A stretch of 64,000 nucleotides of DNA from JAFAMS01 sp049520515 (GTDB lineage: Bacteria > Vulcanimicrobiota > Vulcanimicrobiia > Vulcanimicrobiales > Vulcanimicrobiaceae). Every line of letters starts with the position of its first letter. Positions within the stretch are counted from its first letter, which is position 1. The notes beneath the pieces are model-generated. The model saw only the letters and a program-made list of their open reading frames with translations. It was not told the DNA's origin and did not search any database. The stretch covers positions 62,001 to 126,000 of the forward strand of contig JBEKPS010000003.1 of assembly GCA_049520515.1 (NCBI GenBank). Reading direction: 5' to 3'. Positions 59,685-64,000 of this stretch are shown here, piece after piece. The position numbers and the translations under genes were made by a program.

Positions 59685-61688
59685 GTGGCTCTAGAGCAGA
59701 CGCTCGCGCAGATCGCGGACGCTCCCGGCGTCTACATGATGGTCGGGGACGAGAACCGCATTCTGTACATCGGGAAAGCGGTCTCGCTGCGCAATCGCGT
59801 GCGCTCGTATTTTCAAGACAGCGCTGCGCATCCGCTCCGGACTTCAGCCATGGTCGAGCGCGTCCGCGATGTCCGTACGATCGTCACCAGCAACGAGATC
59901 GAGGCGTTGATCCTCGAAGCCAATCTGATCAAGCGGCATCAGCCGCCTTTCAACGTGCGCCTGCGCGACGACAAGCGCTATCCGTATTTGAAGGTCACGA
60001 ACGAGCCGTTTCCACGGGTCATCTTCACGCGGATGGTGCGCAATGACGGTGCACGCTATTTCGGGCCCTACACCAACGCGCACGGTTTGCGCGAGCTGAT
60101 CGATCTGATCCGGATCGTCTTCCCGCTGCGAACGTGCGCGGAGCCGATCGACGGACGGCGCAAACGCCCGTGCCTCCAATATCACATCAAACGCTGCCTG
60201 GCGCCGTGCGTCGGCTATCAGAGCGAAGCCGAGTATGATGCGCTCATTGAGGAGGCGGTGCTCTTTCTCGAAGGCCGTCAAGAAGCGTTGCTCGGGCGAT
60301 TACAGAGCGAGATGCAAAGCTCGGCCGAGAACTACAATTACGAGGCGGCCGCCCACTTGCGCGATCGCATCATCGCGGTGCGGCGCGTCACCGAAGGGCA
60401 GAAAGTCGTTTGGCGTTCGCGGATCGACATGGACCTGATCGGCCTCGCGCGCGGGCAAGGACAAGCCTGCACGCAAGTCTTCATGGTCCGCGCCGGAAAG
60501 CTGCTCGGGCAGGAGCATTTCATTCTCGATGGCGTCGCGGATCATAGCAACGAAGAGATCGTGCGCGAGTTTCTCGAGCAGTTCTACACCGCGCGCTCGG
60601 CCGGCGTACAGACTCCGGAAGCGATGAGTCCGCTCGCGGTGCGGCAAGCTCGCGCTCAAGAGGTGCCGATCCCCGAGAAAGCGCGCGCTCGGGCACGCTC
60701 CGTTGTCTCGACGGCAATTCCAAAGGAAGTGCTCGTCGATGCATTGCCGGCCGAGCGTGAGACGATCGAGGCCTGGCTGACGTCGCTCAAAGGACAGCGC
60801 GTGCGCGTGCTTCGGGCGCAACGCGGTCCGCGTGCCGAGTACATGCGGCTCGTCGAGAAAAACGCCGAGCAAAATCTCAAGGCCTTCCTCGCGCATCAAG
60901 AAGTTCAAGAAACCGCGTCTGCGCGCGCGCTCACCGATCTCGCGGCGGCATTGGATCTGCCGGAGCCGCCGCATCGCATCGAGTGCTACGACATCTCGAA
61001 CATCCAAGGGACGAATTCCGTCGCCTCGATGGTCGTATTCGTCGAAGGCCGAGCGAAGAAGAGCGACTATCGCAAGTTCAAGATCCAATACGATCAGGGC
61101 CCTAACGATTTCGCGATGATGCAGGAAACGCTGCGACGGCGACTCCGCTATTTGCGCCAGCAGGCCGATCGTGCACCGACGCATCGTTCGCAATCCATCG
61201 AGAAAGCCGTCGAAGCCGTTGAGGAATCAAAGGTCAAACGCGAGCGATTTCACCATAAGCCGGATTTGCTGTTGATTGACGGCGGCAAGGGGCAGCTCAG
61301 CGCTGTCGTCGAGGTGCTGCACGAGATGGATATGTGGGGGATTCCGGTCGCGGGCCTCGCCAAAGAAAACGAATGGCTGTACGTGCCGCATCAATCGGAA
61401 CCGATCGTATTGCCGCCGAACTCGCCGGCGCTGCACCTCGTCATGCGTATTCGCGACGAAGCCCATCGCTTCGCGGTCGAGTATCATCGCAATCGTCGCG
61501 CAAAAGCAATGACGGCCTCGCAACTGGATGCGCTTGCTGGGGTGGGGCCCGTACGCAGAAAACGTCTGCTCACTGCATTCGGTTCCCTCGCGGCAATCAA
61601 GCGCGCGAGCGTCGATGAGATTGCGGCGGTCAAAGGAATGTCGCCGGCTCTCGCATCGTCGGTGAAGGCAGCGCTCGGCGGCTCGTAA
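59685..61688 (+). CDS. uvrC: UvrABC excinuclease subunit C
   Basis: 667 aa from GTG 59685; the AGGAG at 59679-59683 is unusually close. Domains in order: GIY-YIG nuclease (GVYMMVGDENRILYIGKA), a cysteine cluster (C-x7-C-x3-C around LRTCAEP and CLQYHIKRCLAPC), the UVR domain (about 205-240), the RNase H-like nuclease (IECYDISNIQGT, DLLLIDGGKGQLSAV), and C-terminal HhH motifs (VGPVRRKRLLTAFGSL, KGMSPALASSV). It makes both incisions in nucleotide excision repair. Confidence 0.94.
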   Translation: MALEQTLAQIADAPGVYMMVGDENRILYIGKAVSLRNRVRSYFQDSAAHPLRTSAMVERVRDVRTIVTSNEIEALILEANLIKRHQPPFNVRLRDDKRYPYLKVTNEPFPRVIFTRMVRNDGARYFGPYTNAHGLRELIDLIRIVFPLRTCAEPIDGRRKRPCLQYHIKRCLAPCVGYQSEAEYDALIEEAVLFLEGRQEALLGRLQSEMQSSAENYNYEAAAHLRDRIIAVRRVTEGQKVVWRSRIDMDLIGLARGQGQACTQVFMVRAGKLLGQEHFILDGVADHSNEEIVREFLEQFYTARSAGVQTPEAMSPLAVRQARAQEVPIPEKARARARSVVSTAIPKEVLVDALPAERETIEAWLTSLKGQRVRVLRAQRGPRAEYMRLVEKNAEQNLKAFLAHQEVQETASARALTDLAAALDLPEPPHRIECYDISNIQGTNSVASMVVFVEGRAKKSDYRKFKIQYDQGPNDFAMMQETLRRRLRYLRQQADRAPTHRSQSIEKAVEAVEESKVKRERFHHKPDLLLIDGGKGQLSAVVEVLHEMDMWGIPVAGLAKENEWLYVPHQSEPIVLPPNSPALHLVMRIRDEAHRFAVEYHRNRRAKAMTASQLDALAGVGPVRRKRLLTAFGSLAAIKRASVDEIAAVKGMSPALASSVKAALGGS

Positions 61689-61699
61689 AATCGGGGTGT

Positions 61700-62185
61700 A
61701 TGCTTTCTGCACTACCGCCATGCACGCAAGTCATTATCGAAACAACCAAACCCGTTGAATCGCGCACCGCAAAAGCCGGAGACTTTTTTCAGTTCAAGTC
61801 GATTGGTGCCGTGACGTTTCAAGGAAGGATTGTCATTCCGTCGGGGACGCCGGGATACGGCGTCGTTACATTGGCGATCGCAGCCGGTCGCGGTCACGGC
61901 GGCGCGATTGGCCTCGAACCGTTGTACTTTAAATTTTCGGATGGTAACGAGCTTCACGTTGTACGCGATCGACGTCCGAACGCACTCGCGGCGCAAGGTT
62001 ATAACGGCCAGCTTCCGGGGTACGTCGGCGCTGTTCCGGTCCCGGGCTTAGGCCTCGTGATAGGCGCATACAACGCCTTGCACAAAGGGAAGGACGTGAC
62101 CATCGCTCCGGGCGCGCTCGCGTCAGTCTTCGCCAGTGACAGTCCTGAGACGGCGAAATGTCAATCGAACGTCGCTCCCGGGTAG
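61700..62185 (+). CDS. Hypothetical protein
   Basis: 161 aa from ATG 61700, 11 bases after uvrC. No signal peptide. The sequence is beta-rich and Gly-rich: FFQFKSIGAVTFQGRIVIPS, GTPGYGVVTLAIAAGRGHGG, GLGLVIGAYNALHKGKDVTI. It resembles small beta-barrel or adhesive-like proteins only vaguely; I do not recognise a family. Probably in an operon with the following membrane gene (RBS aggagag at 62184-62190 overlaps its end). Confidence 0.55.
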   Translation: MLSALPPCTQVIIETTKPVESRTAKAGDFFQFKSIGAVTFQGRIVIPSGTPGYGVVTLAIAAGRGHGGAIGLEPLYFKFSDGNELHVVRDRRPNALAAQGYNGQLPGYVGAVPVPGLGLVIGAYNALHKGKDVTIAPGALASVFASDSPETAKCQSNVAPG

Positions 62186-62195
62186 GAGAGAGCAA

Positions 62196-62540
62196 ATGCT
62201 AATTCTACGAATCATCATCAATATGGCCGCGCTCTTTGTTGTCGCGTACTTTGTGCCGGGCGTACACGTATCGGGCATTCTCGGCGCCTTGATTGCAGCA
62301 GTCATCCTCGGTATCGTGAACGCCATCATCAAACCAATCCTTATCATCTTGACGTTGCCGGTCGAGATTCTGACGCTGGGATTGTTCACGTTTATCATCA
62401 ACGCGTTTTTGTTCTGGATCGTCGGGCATCTCGGTATCGGCTTGAGTGTCCACGGTTTCTGGGCAGCGCTCTGGGGATCGATCATCCTGTGGCTCGTCTC
62501 GTGGGTTCTCTCCGCGCTCCTCGCGCCGGTTCGCGACTAG
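62196..62540 (+). CDS. Phage holin family 4 (PF04020)-like membrane protein
   Basis: 114 aa from ATG 62196 with a good RBS (taggagag). Four hydrophobic segments with the family pattern LGIVNAIIKPILIILTLPVE, ILTLGLFTFIINAFLFWIVG and SIILWLVSWVLSALL. Despite the name, these are chromosomal membrane proteins of unknown function in many bacteria. There are no phage genes nearby. Seven bases before surE. Confidence 0.8.
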   Translation: MLILRIIINMAALFVVAYFVPGVHVSGILGALIAAVILGIVNAIIKPILIILTLPVEILTLGLFTFIINAFLFWIVGHLGIGLSVHGFWAALWGSIILWLVSWVLSALLAPVRD

Positions 62541-62546
62541 CGAGCA

Positions 62547-63317
62547 ATGCGCATCCTGGTCACCAACGATGACGGCGTCGAGAGTCCGGGAATCGTCAAC
62601 GTCGCCGAGGCTCTACGCGAGCTCGGCGACGTTATCGTTGTCGCGCCGGACGGTGATCGCAGCGCGATCTCGCACCGCGTGACATTCCGCGATCCCGTCT
62701 CGATAACTCCGGTGAGCGGACGCAGCGTCACGACGTATGCGTGTTCGGGGACGCCTGCGGATTGCGTGATCCTCGGCGCATATGAAGCGTGCGGCGCTTT
62801 TCCCGATTTGCTCGTGAGCGGAATCAATTGCGGCGCGAATGTCGGTGACGACATCAACTACTCCGGCACCGTCGCCGCTGCGATCGAAGGTTCGATCATC
62901 GGCATTCCCTCGATTGCCGTGTCGCTCGCAATTCAGTGGGGCGATCGCGAAACGCCGTTCAATTGGCAAAGCGCGAGCGACTTGACGCTGCGCCTCGTGC
63001 GTGAATGGCGAACGCGCCTTCCGCAAACATCGTTTTTGAATCTGAACGTCCCAAACGTCCCTGATGGCACATTGCGTGGAATTCGGGTCACGCGCCAAGG
63101 GCGCAAACGCTACGAAGAGCGACTGCATCGAGAAGAAGGCGGCGAACAAATGTTCCGGATCTACGGTCGCTACGACATGAACAGTGCAGAAAAGGGAACC
63201 GATTTGGAAGCTGTTCGGGAAGGGTACGCGAGCGTCACGCCCATCTCGATTGACCGCACCGATGACAGCTTGCTGGCCCTGCTCCGCAGCGAACTGGAAG
63301 CAACCGCGCCAACCTAG
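62547..63317 (+). CDS. surE: 5'/3'-nucleotidase SurE
   Basis: 256 aa. N-terminal ILVTNDDGVESPGIVNVAE (metal-binding DD), the Ser of GDRSAISHRVTF, and LLVSGINCGANVGDDINYSG with NYSGTVAAAIEG are all intact. SurE dephosphorylates nucleoside monophosphates and short polyphosphates, often linked to stationary-phase survival. tmRNA follows 33 bases later. Confidence 0.93.
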   Translation: MRILVTNDDGVESPGIVNVAEALRELGDVIVVAPDGDRSAISHRVTFRDPVSITPVSGRSVTTYACSGTPADCVILGAYEACGAFPDLLVSGINCGANVGDDINYSGTVAAAIEGSIIGIPSIAVSLAIQWGDRETPFNWQSASDLTLRLVREWRTRLPQTSFLNLNVPNVPDGTLRGIRVTRQGRKRYEERLHREEGGEQMFRIYGRYDMNSAEKGTDLEAVREGYASVTPISIDRTDDSLLALLRSELEATAPT

Positions 63318-63326
63318 GCTGGGTTG

Positions 63327-63335
63327 TGCTACAAT
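63327..63335 (+). promoter_or_regulatory. Extended -10 promoter of tmRNA
   Basis: TGC followed by TACAAT (63327-63335) is an extended -10 about 16 bases before the mature tmRNA start; no clear -35 is visible. The same word occurs before the diiron operon. Confidence 0.55.
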
Positions 63336-63350
63336 GCGCAAGCGCATCGC

Positions 63351-63704
63351 GGGGCTGATCAGCTTCGACGGAATGATCCGCGGTACGTGTAAGCAGGCAG
63401 AGCTGCGAGCACTCTTAAAACGATCGCAACCGCTATACACGCGGATAATCAATACGCACTCGCTGCCTAATCTAGGTTAGCGACGGTAAGGGAGAGGTCG
63501 CCGCAATCAGCTCCCGCGCCGACATTAACTGCGGCTAGAACGGTGAGGTTGGCCCGAGATCCGTTCGAGAACAACTGGGCTTGCGGCGGAAGAGATTGCG
63601 GTCTCGACAAGCTCCTCCGCTTAAGACAAACTCGAGACTCAGCCTGAAGAAAGCACGTGTCCGGCTTTTCGGACCCGGGGGGCGGTTCCCCGGCAGCTCC
63701 ACCA
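63351..63704 (+). ncRNA. ssrA: tmRNA (ssrA)
   Basis: The 5' end GGGGCTGATCAGCTTCGACG and the 3' end CAGCTCCACCA pair as a 7-bp alanine-type acceptor stem with a G-U wobble at the third pair, the alanyl-tRNA synthetase signal. The mature RNA is about 354 bases. The tag frame runs 63426-63470: resume codon GCA, then ATAIHADNQYALAA and TAA. It ends in the degradation signal ALAA. Together with SmpB it rescues stalled ribosomes and tags proteins for proteolysis. Confidence 0.93.
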
Positions 63705-63721
63705 ATTTTGCGCAACAAATG

Positions 63722-63753
63722 AACTCGGCTTACTGCCGAGTTCTTTTGTTTTT
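63722..63753 (+). terminator. Intrinsic terminator of tmRNA
   Basis: Perfect 8-bp stem (aactcggc / gccgagtt, 63722-63729 and 63735-63742), loop ttact, then a T-rich tract (cttttgttttt). It lies 17 bases after the tmRNA CCA end. Confidence 0.85.
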
Positions 63754-63755
63754 CG

Positions 63756-63787
63756 TTTGTCATCCCGAGCGAAGTCGAGGGACAGCG
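63756..63787. repeat. REP-like interspersed repeat, copy B
   Basis: Core GTCATCCCGAGCGAAGTCGA then GGGACAGCG. An imperfect hairpin (gtc..ccc..ga against tcgagggac). Same word as at 25115-25158, where an inner palindrome is inserted. Located just after the tmRNA terminator. Beyond it, 63788-64000 shows no gene, RNA or clear signal. Confidence 0.7.
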
Positions 63788-64000
63788 ATGTAGTCCGCCG
63801 GGTGAGTGATCCAACTTCCGTTCTTCCAATGTGGACATTGCGATAGCCAATGGTCCTGGCGCGCTAGGATTCGCGCTCTACTGGATCCTTCAGTTTACTC
63901 CGCCTATCCTGGCGTGAATAAAAGAACCCTTGCCACTTTTCGCCGTTTTTGCCTCGCCACGTTTCACCACGGCGTCGAGCTCTAACATAACCAATTACGC

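Noticed and set aside
62196..62540. Prophage remnant suggested by the holin-family name
   Set aside because: The protein family is common on chromosomes and no other phage gene, integrase or att-like repeat is present.
63467..63850. 127-codon minus-strand ORF at the window end
   Set aside because: It runs antisense through tmRNA, its terminator and the REP-like repeat; the peptide words from the repeat (CPSTSLGMT) are a well-known annotation artefact.

Overview
The window is about 64 kb of gene-dense, GC-rich bacterial chromosome. The organism has a diderm envelope: there is a TolC-type outer membrane protein, a lipoprotein efflux adaptor, and two beta-barrel proteins ending in Phe. Start codons are often GTG or TTG, and many operon neighbours overlap by 1-4 bases (GTGA, ATGA or TGATG). 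The mix of copper-amine-oxidase-N-like secreted proteins, hfq next to miaA/mutL, and diderm envelope genes would fit an uncultured soil lineage such as Candidatus Eremiobacterota (Vulcanimicrobiota). That placement is inference only; no rRNA is present to test it.

Layout. 1-2.7 kb: tldE (cut by the window edge) and tldD, then two small envelope genes. 2.7-5.5 kb: a tandem pair of stalk-domain plus beta-barrel proteins. 5.6-13.9 kb: FlK-like thioesterase, efflux adaptor plus TolC protein, a double siroheme-decarboxylase-like protein, a peptide-binding lipoprotein, a GT87-like membrane protein and an unknown. 13.9-18.5 kb: type II NADH dehydrogenase, a 2-oxoacid dehydrogenase E1 alpha, a TetR regulator, a hydroxyacid dehydrogenase and an SDR. 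18.5-21.7 kb: a small phenylacetate-type operon (diiron ferritin-like protein, PaaN, PaaI) behind a recognisable promoter and inverted repeat. 21.7-27.7 kb: a TSUP exporter / duplicated unknown domain / ThDP-enzyme operon, divergent from an acetoin/pyruvate-dehydrogenase-type E1 alpha-beta operon. 27.7-33 kb: pheA, a SprT-like protein, and a CHASE2 adenylate cyclase / TSUP / FecR operon. 32.8-35.3 kb: efp, plsY, der. 35.3-45.2 kb: PEGA protein, miaB, mutS, mutL, miaA, hfq, dapF and a radical SAM gene. 45.2-47.2 kb: sulfotransferase-like and glycosidase-like genes.

47.2-58.5 kb is a potassium region. It holds kdpFABC preceded by an extra small membrane peptide, a convergent KdpD-like protein with two sensor modules and no kinase, a separate membrane GAF histidine kinase with a LuxR-type response regulator, and two TrkA proteins. 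58.6-63.7 kb: tRNA-Pro(CGG) placed 6 bases before a stand-alone Clp-N gene, then dedA, uvrC, a hypothetical, a holin-family-4-like protein, surE and tmRNA. An interspersed REP-like repeat occurs at about 25.1 kb and 63.8 kb.

The best candidates for something undescribed are the split and duplicated KdpD system, the stalk-domain/beta-barrel outer membrane proteins, the tRNA-Clp-N junction, the diiron-PaaN-PaaI unit with its operator, and the TSUP/duplicated-domain/ThDP operon. No CRISPR array, IS element or prophage was seen.
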